Below, one piece after another: positions 1 through 10,261 of a DNA stretch of 64,000 nt (positions are counted from its first letter, which is position 1; each line of letters begins with the position of its first letter). The stretch spans positions 1,426,001 to 1,490,000 of the forward strand of contig JASISA010000023.1 in NCBI GenBank assembly GCA_031771865.1. Direction: 5' to 3'. The DNA comes from Nothophaeocryptopus gaeumannii. Lineage: Eukaryota > Ascomycota > Dothideomycetes > Mycosphaerellales > Mycosphaerellaceae. Made by a program: the position numbers and the translations under genes. A model generated the notes under the pieces. It saw only the letters and a program-made list of their open reading frames with translations. It was not told where the DNA came from and did no database searches.

Positions 1-546
1 GCCGCCAGAGTCGCATGTTGAAGGTCTAGGACCGGCTCGAGCTCCTCCCAAGTAGACGAGTCTTTTAGCATGGACAAAGTAGCGAACATGGATCGCACGA
101 TATGCTCTTCGAGCTCAAGTGGTTGTGTCTGGCTCGAGCCTGGCTGCGGTCCAGGTCCCTTCAGGTACCCAGCCACGCACTCTTCTCGATAGTAGCTTCT
201 GAGCCACAGAATCAAGTTCGCCCAGTTCGGCGTCTGTCCATGGTTCATATGTGTCTTTGTATCCTCCTTAATCAACCCTGCGGCTCCCAGGGCCAACACC
301 TGCTTGGTCCATCTAAGTAGAATGGCAGGGTCGTATGCTTCTTGGTAAAGCGCGAAGCCGCTCTTGGCGTAGAAGATCGACGCTGCTTCTGCACGGACCT
401 TCTTGCAAACGAGGAGCGGGCCTGGTTCAGCGAAATGCTGGAGGGAAACCGGGAGTTTCTCGTCGTCGAGGAGGGCAGCGCGATAGATGCGATTGCGCAA
501 CTCGCCGGGGATCTAGGAACAACTTGGAGTTGTTTGCGGCGGCCAT
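1..546 (-). pseudogene. 2EXR/F-box-like protein, frameshifted near its N-terminus, cut by window edge
   Basis: Read on the minus strand from an ATG at 546 in good context (GCGATGGCC). The first dozen codons end in KLFLD; the next frame then starts with PGELRNRIY, the opening motif of the fungal 2EXR domain, and stays open to position 1, so the C-terminus lies outside the window. The two frames meet at a run of four C near 510; one C fewer would join them as LFLDPGELRN. The downstream part holds the usual 2EXR pattern (LLVCKKVRAEA, FYAKSGF). It resembles the next gene throughout (QTPNWANLILWL here, QTPSWPNAYLWL there), so the pair looks like a tandem duplication. The break may be a real one-base insertion or an assembly error; the gap is too small for an intron. 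The family is probably protein-interaction or F-box-like; no function is assigned. Confidence 0.55.
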
Positions 547-725
547 CGCGATCCGTACTCTGAGGTGGATGAGATTGAGATGTCGAGGTTGAAAATGGCA
601 AAGAAGTTCAGCGAAGCTTTCTAGTCCGACGCATGGGCCGTAAGCAAACGCGTCTAACGCTTTCACATGCGCATCAGCTCCTTCACTTGCTGTCCTTTGT
701 GACATGTGACAGTCCGATCGACCTC

Positions 726-1408
726 TCACAACCACAACCGATTCGCCTTACCCAAAAACGCATGCCAGTCCTCCACCTCCACTGCGACGTCCTCCAACTC
801 CACCCCTGCGTACTTGAGAATCTTCACAATCTCGAACAGCCCCGCAAGCAGCTCTCTCTCGACTTGAAACACCCCGCCGGTGGTCGCCGAAGCTGGATCC
901 AACATCGCGCACAAGCCAAGCGTAGTGAAGTACGATGGAAGCAAGGGAGTAGGGTAAGGATAGCCGACGCTGCCTTCAAAGTATCTGCAAAGCCAAAGGT
1001 AGGCATTCGGCCAGGAGGGCGTCTGCGACAGCGGCAGAGTAGTTTTGGGCTCAGCCTAGTACATTGCAATATCAGTAGTCGCACTCTCGTGTAGATCAAA
1101 TATCAACGACTCACCTTCCATCTCCTCTTAATCACGTCACAATTCTTCTCCCACTCGACCAAAATATCCGAATCATGGTCTACCATTGCCACAGCAAATT
1201 CACTGTCCGCATACCAGATCGGTGCAGCCACATGGCGAATTTGCTTGCTGGCTTTTAGGATGCCTGGCTCCGGTACGCCTCGAGGTGTGACTTGGACATG
1301 ATCGGGCGAGCGGAGGACATGATCGTAGATTCGGTTGCGGAGCTCGCCTGGGAGGGCGAGGAATGCCGAAGGCGTGCCGGTCTGTGAGATCGCTTGTTGT
1401 TCGGCCAT
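726..1408 (-). CDS. 2EXR/F-box-like domain protein, 207 aa
   Basis: Two exons. Exon 1 (1408-1115, 98 codons) starts MAEQQAISQ and has FLALPGELRNRIYDHVL, the N-terminal 2EXR signature, then LKASKQIRHVAAPIWYAD. The intron (1114-1056) begins GTGAGT and ends TACTAG, both exons in phase 0. Exon 2 (1055-726, 109 codons plus stop) continues AEPKTTLPLSQTPSW and ends KANRLWL. It is paralogous to the broken copy at 1-546, in the same orientation. Such proteins are expanded in Dothideomycetes and most have no assigned role; an F-box-like adaptor function is inference only. Confidence 0.8.
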
Positions 1409-1590
1409 AGTTTCCTTGACACGGTCTGCTGTCGTGAGGTCGGAGCGTGTCTGTCAGGAGGGAGATGGAGGAGATCGGGAACGCAGAAAAGGAGTTCGTC
1501 CTTCGTTCACTGCTTGGCGGCTCGATTCCTCTAGTTTCTTCTTTCCATCTGCGTCTATCTTACATGTCTCATTTCTCATACACGTCTCTT

Positions 1591-2977
1591 TCACAACTTG
1601 CTCCTCTCCGGTATCAGTGAATAGGCCTTCGGTTGGCTCTCCAGCCAGTCTCGGTTGATCTGGTCCACGCTTTGGCAGCCGGCGACATTCATCATGATGT
1701 CAAGATCCGCCAGCAAGGACTTCATGACATGTCGTACACCGTGCTCGCCCATGATCGAAAGGCCCCAGACCCATAGTCGTCCGACGAAGACGAACTTCGC
1801 CCCGAGAGCAAGAGCCTTGAAGACGTCCGATGCGCCGCGGACGCCGGAGTCGAACATGATGTATGTCTTATCGCCGACCGCTGCAAGCATCTCAGTCAGC
1901 ACACATCCCACATCGGCCAGCCATCATAACTTCCGACTTACCATCAACAATCTTCTCCAAAGCATCCAAACTAGCAATCGCGCCATCAACCTGCCTCCCC
2001 GCGTGGTTACTTACGACAATTCCATCGACCCCAACCTCCACCGCCTTCTTCGCATCAGCCACACTCTGAACGCCCTTAATCGCAAAAGGCTTGCCTCCGC
2101 TCAACTCTTTCCAGGTCTTGATCAGCCAAGGCATCTTCTCCCAACTCCATGCCCTTCCATGCCAGACATTGTCAATCCATTTCGCACCTGCCTCATTTGG
2201 CTGTTTCGCGGGATCAATGCCATCTGCTGCCAGGCGCTTTTTGAAAACCGGGTCCGAGAATCCAAGGTCGGCGCCGATCCCGTGGTAAAATGCGTAATTG
2301 GAAGTGTTCACATCGTCGTGACGCCAAGCGAGTTGCCAGGTATCGACTGTGAGGATGCAGGCTGTGAAGCCGGAGTCGACGGCTCTCTTCAGCAGCGAAA
2401 TAGTCAACTCATCGTCGTGGGGCATGTATAATTGGAAGAATCTCGTCCCAGTCGGTCCATTTGCTGCTCCTACATCCTCAATCGGCTGGCTACCCGCCGT
2501 GCTCAGGCAGTATGGCAGTCCGAGTTCTCCTGCTAATTTTGCGACGGGAAGCTCACCATCAGGGTGGTATATCTTGTTTATGCCTATGGGGGAGAAGCCA
2601 ATCGGGGCGGAGGCTTTGTGGCCCCATATATTGGTCGCGGTGTCGCGTTTGTTCGTGTCGACGAGCATGCGAGGGATGAATTTGTGACGGTAGAAGGCTT
2701 GTCGATTTGCGAGGTGGGTGAGGGATTGGCCTGCGTTGGAGGAAGCGTAGTACCAGCCGCCTTCGGTGAGCTTTTCGTGAGCTCGTTCTTCAAGTTTGTC
2801 AGGGTCTGCAGGCACCGGACTTTAGCCAGGCGAGGTCACGGTGTGGCGGCTATGATGGGTCGTACCTGTGTTGAAGACCGGCACCTTGCCATCATTTGAT
2901 GCCCAGAAGTTCTCGCGCTGGTACTCTGCGAACTCCGGCGTTGACCGGTAGTTCTTGTTCTCGCTCTTGGCATCCAT
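1591..2977 (-). CDS. FMN-dependent alpha-hydroxy-acid oxidase/lactate 2-monooxygenase-like, peroxisomal (PTS1), 421 aa
   Basis: Three exons (2977-2866, 2805-1942, 1880-1591) separated by introns of 60 and 61 bases with GT-AG ends; the coding length closes exactly at 422 codons including stop. Start MDAKSENKNYRS. The product belongs to the FMN-dependent 2-hydroxyacid dehydrogenase TIM-barrel family: APIGFSPIG near the first strand, SNHAGRQVDGA (active-site His and substrate-binding Arg region), MFDSGVRGASDVFKAL (phosphate/FMN-binding segment) and GRLWVWGL. The long N-terminus and the WVWGL-LLADLDIMM C-terminus are closest in style to lactate 2-monooxygenases. The last three residues are SKL, a canonical type-1 peroxisomal targeting signal. 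The expected reaction is oxidation of an L-2-hydroxy acid with oxygen in the peroxisome; the substrate is not determined by the sequence. Confidence 0.88.
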
Positions 2978-4105
2978 CTTGGCTGCAAATGGTTGTGAAG
3001 ATTGCGATGTAGAAAGGGAGTACGAGAGAAGTATGAGAACAACTTATTCTTTGCCTTCGTTCTAGGCTTACATACGAAGTCCACCAACAGATTTGTCAAT
3101 AAAGCGGCTCCGTCGGACGGTGCGGACGTGGTCTCAGAGGTGTTGTTGAGAGGTAATCCCCTCCGAGGGCGTCGACCTCAGGCTTCAGCGCTGTTCAAAA
3201 GGCTCTCCTATGTGGTCTAACTGAGGCTCATCTCGCCGTATGCAGAAAGGGAGTGTAGAGCGCGAAAGGATCAGATATGCATTCAACGTAGTTCTATTGT
3301 TGTACTACTACCTGCTTGGAGAAGGGGAGCGATTCGTCCGAGACGTGGACTTCGTACTATGCCACTCACACGCACGCACTAGCGACTGCCACCGCCGCCT
3401 TTAGTGTGATCTCGCTTGCAATCGATAAGTGGAGTCAAAGGAGCGTGTAGGTGAGGTCGCAACCGATATGCACGCACGGTACGGTATCCATGTTGCCGTA
3501 AGCTTCTATCTAGCATGCAGAGAAGGCTGGAGAGCTGTACGCACCTAGCCGAACTAGGCTTCACATATGAGCCGAAACATCCTCACTGAGAAAAGTTCAG
3601 CCGCTTCTCTCTGTCCTACAAACGTTCTAAGCGAAGCTACAGTAAAGTTTTTCGGAGAATACCTCCTGCACAGTCACTCCTTCTTTTGAAGATCATGTAA
3701 GCGGGATAGATCAGAGGCTTGCCTAAAAAATTGTACTGACGATGCTTAAGGTGCACACACATTACAACAATCAAAGTCGTTACTGATGCCAATGGCCGTA
3801 CTCGACGAGTCACTGTAGTCGAGAGGAGGGACTGTGGTATGGCCAATTGTCCAACATTCGACCGCTACCCAAACCGTTCTCGCAAGCACTCGTTATTTCT
3901 AGTCGTTGGGAAGCAACTGGCAGGCGAGAAAGGACCACATTCGTCAAGCTTCTAGGCTTTTGGGTTATAAGCGATTAGTATTGTGAATAGGCGACGCATG
4001 TCTCGACCAAGGTCGGCATATACCAGATGAGCAGGATGCAGACGAGGACACACAAAAAGCTATCTCGCAGCCAAGGAGCATCCAACCCATACAGGATAGT
4101 CCGTA
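2978..4105. other. Intergenic region, no supported gene
   Basis: About 1.1 kb between the oxidase start and the kinase-like gene. Only short ORFs occur, with no conserved motif or plausible splice join. The part next to 2977 should hold the oxidase promoter; I recognise no specific site. Confidence 0.5.
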
Positions 4106-5161
4106 CTATAGTCCGGCTTTGAGTGTTAATCGTCCTTCACTACATGCTTTTCCTTCTATGTCCAAGCTGAATTCCTCCTCTCTTGCAGCTAGCCATGATT
4201 CAATCTTATGCAAAGCAGCTTCGTCATTCTCCCGAGACGAGATAATGTACTCCTCGTCTATCCATCCGGGTGTCCCAGCAGATACCAGCTGCTCACCGAA
4301 CTTCCTACAAGATCCGAAATCGATGATGACCGCCTTGTCGTTTGCGTCAAGAAGAATGTTCATAGGATTGAGGTCATTGTGTGCGAGTCCGAGTGAGTGG
4401 AGGTGTCTCACACCCGCACGTATCCCATCAAGACAACCGACAGTGTCGAGAGGAAGAGGTCTGTCCTCATGCCGATAGAGCAGCACAATGTCATGTTTCT
4501 CAAGAACAATCCCAGTTACACGCCTGCCCTTAAGCGTACAGCCATAGTACTTAATGAGATTCGGATGAGGTTGTCTCCTTAGGATTTCCAAGACTTCGGC
4601 TTCCGCAATTAGTAGTCCTGGCAAAAGCGCGGCTACGTCGGCGTCATCGCATCCGGTCAACTGAGGCCTTTTGATGTACAGGCTACCTTCAACATCTTCG
4701 CAATCTTGTACGACTGTAATTGATGGTGTTACTTCTGGGTAGATTCGCTCGTCCGGTATTCGCTGTAGTGTGCGTTTAAGGTCCTCTATGGTCAGATCAT
4801 ATTTACGGACGCCAGGCATGCGACCGAACCATGCAGAACAGGAGTGATCTATGTACCCGTAGGTGGTTCGTAAGAATGCGCCCGTCTCAGCGTCCTCTAC
4901 CTCGCGTAGCACCGTCAAGTCCCTTTTCGAGCAGATGTCGGGTATGTCGTCCTGGAGAATCTCGGAGCCGCCTGGACAACGTACTAGCTCCTCAAACGTC
5001 CAGATAGTCGGAGAATGCTGCTGCTGCTTTTCATGGATAGTAGAGACAGAGGTCGTGTTCTCCCCTCCGTGTGTGCCTTGACATCCAAGCTCTTCCGCTT
5101 CATCATGTCCGTCAAACTGGTTGTCGTGCACCAGGAGCGCCATCTGCAACATGTTCATCAT
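4106..5161 (-). CDS. Protein kinase-like protein, 351 aa
   Basis: Single-exon reading frame. The C-terminal half carries kinase landmarks: VRHLHSLGLAHNDLNPMNILL is the catalytic loop (catalytic Asp present; the usual Arg of HRD is Asn and the Lys of DLKPEN is Asn), followed by VIIDFGS (metal-binding DFG) and an activation-segment-like GTPGWIDEEYI. Between roughly residues 150 and 220 there is a weak N-lobe (SLYIKRPQL as a possible Lys strand, PHPNLIKYYGC as the beta-4/5 region) but no clear glycine-rich loop. The first 100 residues have no recognisable domain. Such HND-type kinases are common in ascomycete accessory genomes, often as single copies with no known substrate. It could be active or a degenerate kinase. 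Confidence 0.75.
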   Translation of the reverse strand: MMNMLQMALLVHDNQFDGHDEAEELGCQGTHGGENTTSVSTIHEKQQQHSPTIWTFEELVRCPGGSEILQDDIPDICSKRDLTVLREVEDAETGAFLRTTYGYIDHSCSAWFGRMPGVRKYDLTIEDLKRTLQRIPDERIYPEVTPSITVVQDCEDVEGSLYIKRPQLTGCDDADVAALLPGLLIAEAEVLEILRRQPHPNLIKYYGCTLKGRRVTGIVLEKHDIVLLYRHEDRPLPLDTVGCLDGIRAGVRHLHSLGLAHNDLNPMNILLDANDKAVIIDFGSCRKFGEQLVSAGTPGWIDEEYIISSRENDEAALHKIESWLAAREEEFSLDIEGKACSEGRLTLKAGL

Positions 5162-6251
5162 TTAGCTGCTCATGCTGCCCGAATACCCAAAGGAGTGACG
5201 AATGACAGAAGCAGGCCGTAAGGTGATCCTTTTGCAATGCCTGTAAATCCGTGTAGCCGTTGATTTCGTCCGCTTTCTGACTCTCCCCCGTCGCTTGCTT
5301 GGCCGCACACCTGACTCGCGTCCCGCTGACACTACGAACAGGTAGCTTGGCCAGCCACCACTCATGGGAGCAATTCGATCACGTCCACACAACCCGCTGG
5401 CATTGTGCACGCTCCGAGACAGGCTATACCGGTTCAAGTACTATTTCGTTCCCATCCCTTTGTAGAAATGACGTGTCGTATTATCGGCTCAGGCCTGCAT
5501 TCAGCTTTGCTGCTACTCCCGATGTAGAATAAGCTTGCAGCGCAGACCAGCAGGATTCCCTTCTACAAGAGTCTAGTTCGGGAATCTAACCCTTTGTATG
5601 AGGAATGCGTCAACTCTATAGACTTAGAATATACTTTCGGTAAAATATGATCTTTGACTATACTTTAAACTACTCAATGATTACTAATCTTCTTATGATA
5701 CTAGTCTGACATGTATAGGGACGCAAATCGATATTACCCAAACTCGATAGTCTGACCCTTAGAGAGAAAGCTTGTCTCACGCTTGGAACGGAGTCAGGTC
5801 CGGCCAATTGCCTTACGAAATGGAGGGCTAAGAGGAGGTAAGGCACATGAAGGTCAAATTGGAAAAGCAGAACGAAAGACTCAGGATTACGAAGATCGAG
5901 CGACGCTCCCACTGAACGCTTCAAAGTAAGTTTCAAAGCATCCTGAAATTTCTACTTTGAGCAAGGCCATACGTTCTTTACATGGCGCCTGCGAAGGAAC
6001 AGTCCGTCCGCTCACCAATAGCAGAGAAGTCCAGAGATGTTTGACAAGGCTAGATGCGAGGAACAACATTCATACATGGAATATAGTACCGATCCCGTCC
6101 AACGCTCGTATTGCGATCCAAGTAACATTCGCTCGCACAATCGCTCAACGCTTCAACGATATATCCAATGTTCAAGCCCAAAATCGGCCGTGACAAAAAC
6201 ATTCTTCGATCCTCCAGCTCGACTCCATGTGTGCCATCCTCCTACCACTTC
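5162..6251. other. Intergenic region, no supported gene
   Basis: The stretch is AT-richer around 5600-5720 and holds only short ORFs without motifs. Nothing further is supported. Confidence 0.45.
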
Positions 6252-6473
6252 TTACTCCAGCAGCTCATACTCCAATGTATGATCCTCACTACACTCCGTG
6301 CAATAGTATCGACTCAGCCCTGCACACTCCACGACCTTATCTTTGCACATATCCGCTGTCCAAACATCGACCGAGTATCCTGACAGAAATCGGTTCCCGC
6401 AGAACTCGACGCTGTCCGCTATGAGGTAGTAGTCGCAGCCGCAGTAGTAGTACAGGAAGGTATATTGACACAT
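6252..6473 (-). CDS. Small cysteine-rich protein, 73 aa
   Basis: Intronless ORF starting MCQYTFLYYYCGCDYYL. Eight cysteines occur as C2, C11, C13, C25, C43, C50 and a final CTEC pair. An N-terminal MC...YxCGC followed by scattered single cysteines and a terminal CxxC is a layout seen in many short, uncharacterised Pezizomycotina proteins and suggests metal binding. No signal peptide is obvious, so it is probably intracellular. The ATG is at 6473. Support is compositional; it could be spurious. Confidence 0.5.
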   Translation of the reverse strand: MCQYTFLYYYCGCDYYLIADSVEFCGNRFLSGYSVDVWTADMCKDKVVECAGLSRYYCTECSEDHTLEYELLE

Positions 6474-6915
6474 CGTGATGGGCTTTGAGGAACGGAGAGG
6501 GAGAGGGCGAGGGATCGGCGAGCGAGAGATGGTAAAACTTGTGATAGGTAGCGAACCGGTCGCGGATATATGGGAGTTTCTTCGAACGGGCGAAAGGCGG
6601 TAGGTGGTATGATCGCGTTTCGTCGATACGTGTGTGTACTTTGCGTCTGAATCAGTCTTCCATCAGTCCTCAGCTCGGGACACTCACTCATACATACCTC
6701 CCTCCACGAACAATGCTCTCCATACACTCCAATCTCTCCTCCTATCTCGGCGTCTCCCAATCTCAGCTCGTTCAAAGTTACAACCACATCTGGGTCAGCC
6801 TATCTCTTGATCTCACCTTTGTCCGCCGGCCCAGACCAGGCGTCCTCCGATAACACACGGGCACTCGCATGGCTATCGGCCCCGAGAAGTAGTGAGGCGC
6901 ACAGCAGACCAGAAG

Positions 6916-7425
6916 CTAGGGCCTTATCACACCGACAAGGCGTCTGCTCACGGACACCCTTCCATCTTCCGCTGCACTGGGGTGAAGCTTGCCTGCCTGC
7001 CTCGGGAGATCCAGAGGAGATCCAGGGTGGTTGATGCGGCGGACATCCCGATTGGTCCATCGAGCGGCCTCATCATCAGTGCTATCGCTCTTATACTCTT
7101 CTCCGACGTCGACAGGGCACTCCACCTGAAAGTTATGGCCCAACGTCTTTTCTGACGTCTCGAGAGTGTACCATCGATGTGAGCCAGAAAGTCAGAAGCC
7201 GTTGATGATCTCCAATCCTTCGACACTTTCCTCCCATGCAAAGTTCGCGGCTAGCAGTCCGGGGAACTTCGGCAGCAGAGATCTGCCGAGCAGAGCAGGG
7301 CCCTGCATGCGCACAGTCCATGCATGTGCTTGTATGTCAACCAGAAGAGCCGCATGCGAATGTATCGCTTCCGTCAATAGATCTCGGTTGAAAGAGTGTC
7401 GGAGAACTTCAGACGAACGATTCAT
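6916..7425 (-). pseudogene. Hypothetical ORF interrupted by an in-frame TGA
   Basis: From the ATG at 7425 (MNRSSEVLRHS) the frame runs 77 codons to EGLEIINGF, meets TGA at 7192-7194, and continues in the same frame for about 90 codons (LSGSHRWYTLETSEK to GVIRP) before the next stop. Both halves look like coherent coding sequence, and the downstream part is acidic then basic (VGEEYKSDSTDDEAARW). No family is recognised. Either a point nonsense mutation has split a gene of about 170 codons, or only the first half is made. An intron removing the TGA is not evident. Confidence 0.4.
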
Positions 7426-7682
7426 CGTCAGGTATGCTCGTTCATGAGCTATTGTACACTACTTTCTTGTCTGCCATTCGATCCAGTCCCGTTCTCCACC
7501 TCCTGACCAAAACTATCATCAAACCAAATGGGTATCTCAAGAAACGAATCCAAACAAGCCAAAACAAGTCCACTCGTAAGATCCTCCTTTCCAGGCCCGT
7601 CCTCATATCCATTTGCGCATAATCATATCATCAATCATCTTCAAGGTGACCCATCCCTCGCCTTCGAGCAATACTCCCTCTC

Positions 7683-10261
7683 CTAAAGGCCTCCTTTACT
7701 CGAAGCCGGCAAAAACCGTTCCCTCGTAATCGTAACAAGTTGGTCAACAAATGTCGTCTCAGGCTTCGCCGTGCCCATCGCAACATTCATACCTATCGTG
7801 ATCCCAACCCCCAACGGATCCTGCTTATCATTTTCGAAATCATTCTTACTGTCCGTCTTGACGACGGTCTCGCTATTAACGAGGATTCCGCCCCAGTTGT
7901 TTGTATGTGAGCGTTGGCGCTGACTATCACGGGAGCCGGCTTCCGAGGGGTGGAGAGGTTTGTCGACTAATTCATGCATGGAACAGTTCTCGTCGGTGTG
8001 ATCAACGCTACTGTCCCGCGAGCCGGAATCCTTGCCTGCGGAGCCTGCTTGTTTCCTCAATTTATGGACTGGGCTGGAAGTCAGGACTATTGAGAGCTTG
8101 CCTCTTCGACAATGCTTTCCCGGATGTGAGACTTTGCGTGCCAGGAGAGGTCCGAATTCAGCGTGAATGTCTTTAGTAAGGACGGCGTGATCTGGCGAGC
8201 CGGCGTAGCATCGATGGCGGGCGACGAAGAAGGTTCGAGGGATTCGGGTTACTGCTTCTGACTTATCGATCGAGGCGTGCATGTCGCCAATGACAGTGAA
8301 GGTGTACAGTGTCGTTACAGTCGACCGACTTCGCAAGGGGTGAGAATAGTGTGCCGAGAGCGGCTTCGCCCAGAAGCGAGCCTCGCTCCTCCAGGCAGGC
8401 GGAAATTGTCCGGTCAGGGTCACCATCGCTTGTTTGAACATGACCGCAAACTGCTGTTCCTGTGGTGTCCGGGGCCCAATCCGCCCGCTTCGATCATCGC
8501 AGACTTCTGTGCAATACGATACAGGCCGACCATCCATCTTCTCAAGGAAAGCCACCTGCCACTGCAGTGGCTTTCCAGTCAGCAGCGGAACGTCGGGCAG
8601 CTCATCGCGGCTATCCTTCTTCACGGCAATGTCGAAGCCCTTCCCGTTCGGTTTCGGTATCATCGCGAAGAATGCCAAGTATGTCCCCGGCTTCTCTGTA
8701 TTCTGCAAGGTCTCGATGTACCTCTTCAAGTCGGATATGTGTCCCTCGAGTGTTTTCGCCGGAATCTGCATCGACTGAGAAATATTCCTCCCGACGTGTG
8801 TAGTATTGGCGAATTTGAACCCGGAGTTCAAAAGCTTGTCGGTTTGCTCGTCCGTCAGCTCACGTGTGATGAACATCAGCTGGCCCTTGCCGAATAAATT
8901 CAGTCGCAGGGCTGCCTCTACTTCTGCCATCGTCCTCTCCTCCGATTTTGGACGCCGCCTGCTTTCCTTCGACTCGACTTTCAACGTTCCGGTTTCGATA
9001 ATCTTGTCATAGAGAACACCCAGGCTCTCCACCTTGAGATGCATCGACGCGGCAAGGGACTGCGCTGCACTACAGAACCGCTCTCGAAACAAAATTTCGT
9101 AATTACCGTAAGTGTCGGGCTCAAACATCTCGCTTGCATTGGAGCTAGTCGGTTGCGAATCGATTGCCATGGTACTCCCCTTCTGAGCAGCAAGGTGGGT
9201 CTTCATCTGCGGTATGAGCTCGCTCACTCCAATCCAATTATGCGTGACACGAAAGATCCATTGGAACACAGGGTGCGCGGTGTCGAAATCCTCATCGAAC
9301 GTTCGATGGTTGTACTTGTCAGTGATCTCGCAGGATGGCAGTACACCCTCCGTGGTAACAAGTATTCGCCCAGCCGGATCAAACATGGCGCATGCAAGCA
9401 TGACTTTTTGCGACCTGCCCCTCAGCATGCGATTCCTCGATCTCGTGATGAGAAGAGCAAACATCACCAGCAGGGCGGCAAACCCGCACAAGGCACCCGC
9501 AACAATGACCTGTATGTTTCGAGCGCGTATGTCCGAATCAGAGTTCACATTCCTGAGTTCATACTGGCAGCTCGTAGATGCTGTGAAGTGCATCGCCGAG
9601 ACACCGCCAGCTAATGCTAGTGCGCAGAGGACCCTCTTCCACCACGAGCTGATCCATTTCTCCCGGAGGCGGTAAAACAGGACAAGAACAGTAAGACAGT
9701 CGCCGATCGCGATGATGATAGAAGCTGCTAGGAACCTTGGACTATAGTTGAGCTTGTAGTTGGCGACACCAAAGTTTCCAAGATAGTGCATGCCCACAAT
9801 CGACAGGCCAGCAAATACTCCCGTCAGGAAAAGTGCGACCCAATGGACAACAGGTTGCTTCGCAGGGAGCTCGGCGGCGGAAAAGGCTATTGTGAGACCT
9901 ATGATCGGTAAGAAGACTGAGAGGACGGTGTAGCCAGAATTGTAGACAAGTTGGATGTATGGGTTTCCATCTCCAAGTTGGATGGCTCGATTTCCGATGA
10001 AGTGCATACACCAGATTCCGACCAAGCCCATAGAGGTGGCGCATGCGATTGTCTCGGCCCTGCACTTCATCAGCTTTTACTGTCACGGTCTCACTCAAGG
10101 TGGACGCACCAGCTCCGCAGGTTTCCGAGAGCAGTACCGCGGCGATGCAAAATCTCGATAGTCAGGAGGCATCCAGTCAAGCTTGCAAAATAGGATCCTG
10201 CGACGATCCCCGGATCGAAGGTGCTCCGTACGGTATCGCCTTCATTGTAGTAGTCGGCCAT
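7683..10261 (-). CDS. MHYT-domain membrane sensor protein, 842 aa
   Basis: Two exons: 10261-10110 and 10059-7683, with a 50-base intron GTGCGT...GTGCAG; the spliced length is exactly 843 codons. Start MADYYNEGDTVRS. The N-terminal ~250 residues form about seven membrane helices with the three MHYT-family motifs: WCMHFIGN, GMHYLGN and SAMHFTAS, whose His/Met residues are proposed to bind copper and sense diatomic gases. A long cytosolic region follows with no enzymatic signature I recognise; the tail is Ser-rich and basic. Bacterial MHYT proteins couple to GGDEF/EAL or kinase domains; this fungal type lacks them. The role is probably sensing at a membrane, with ligand unknown. Confidence 0.88.
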
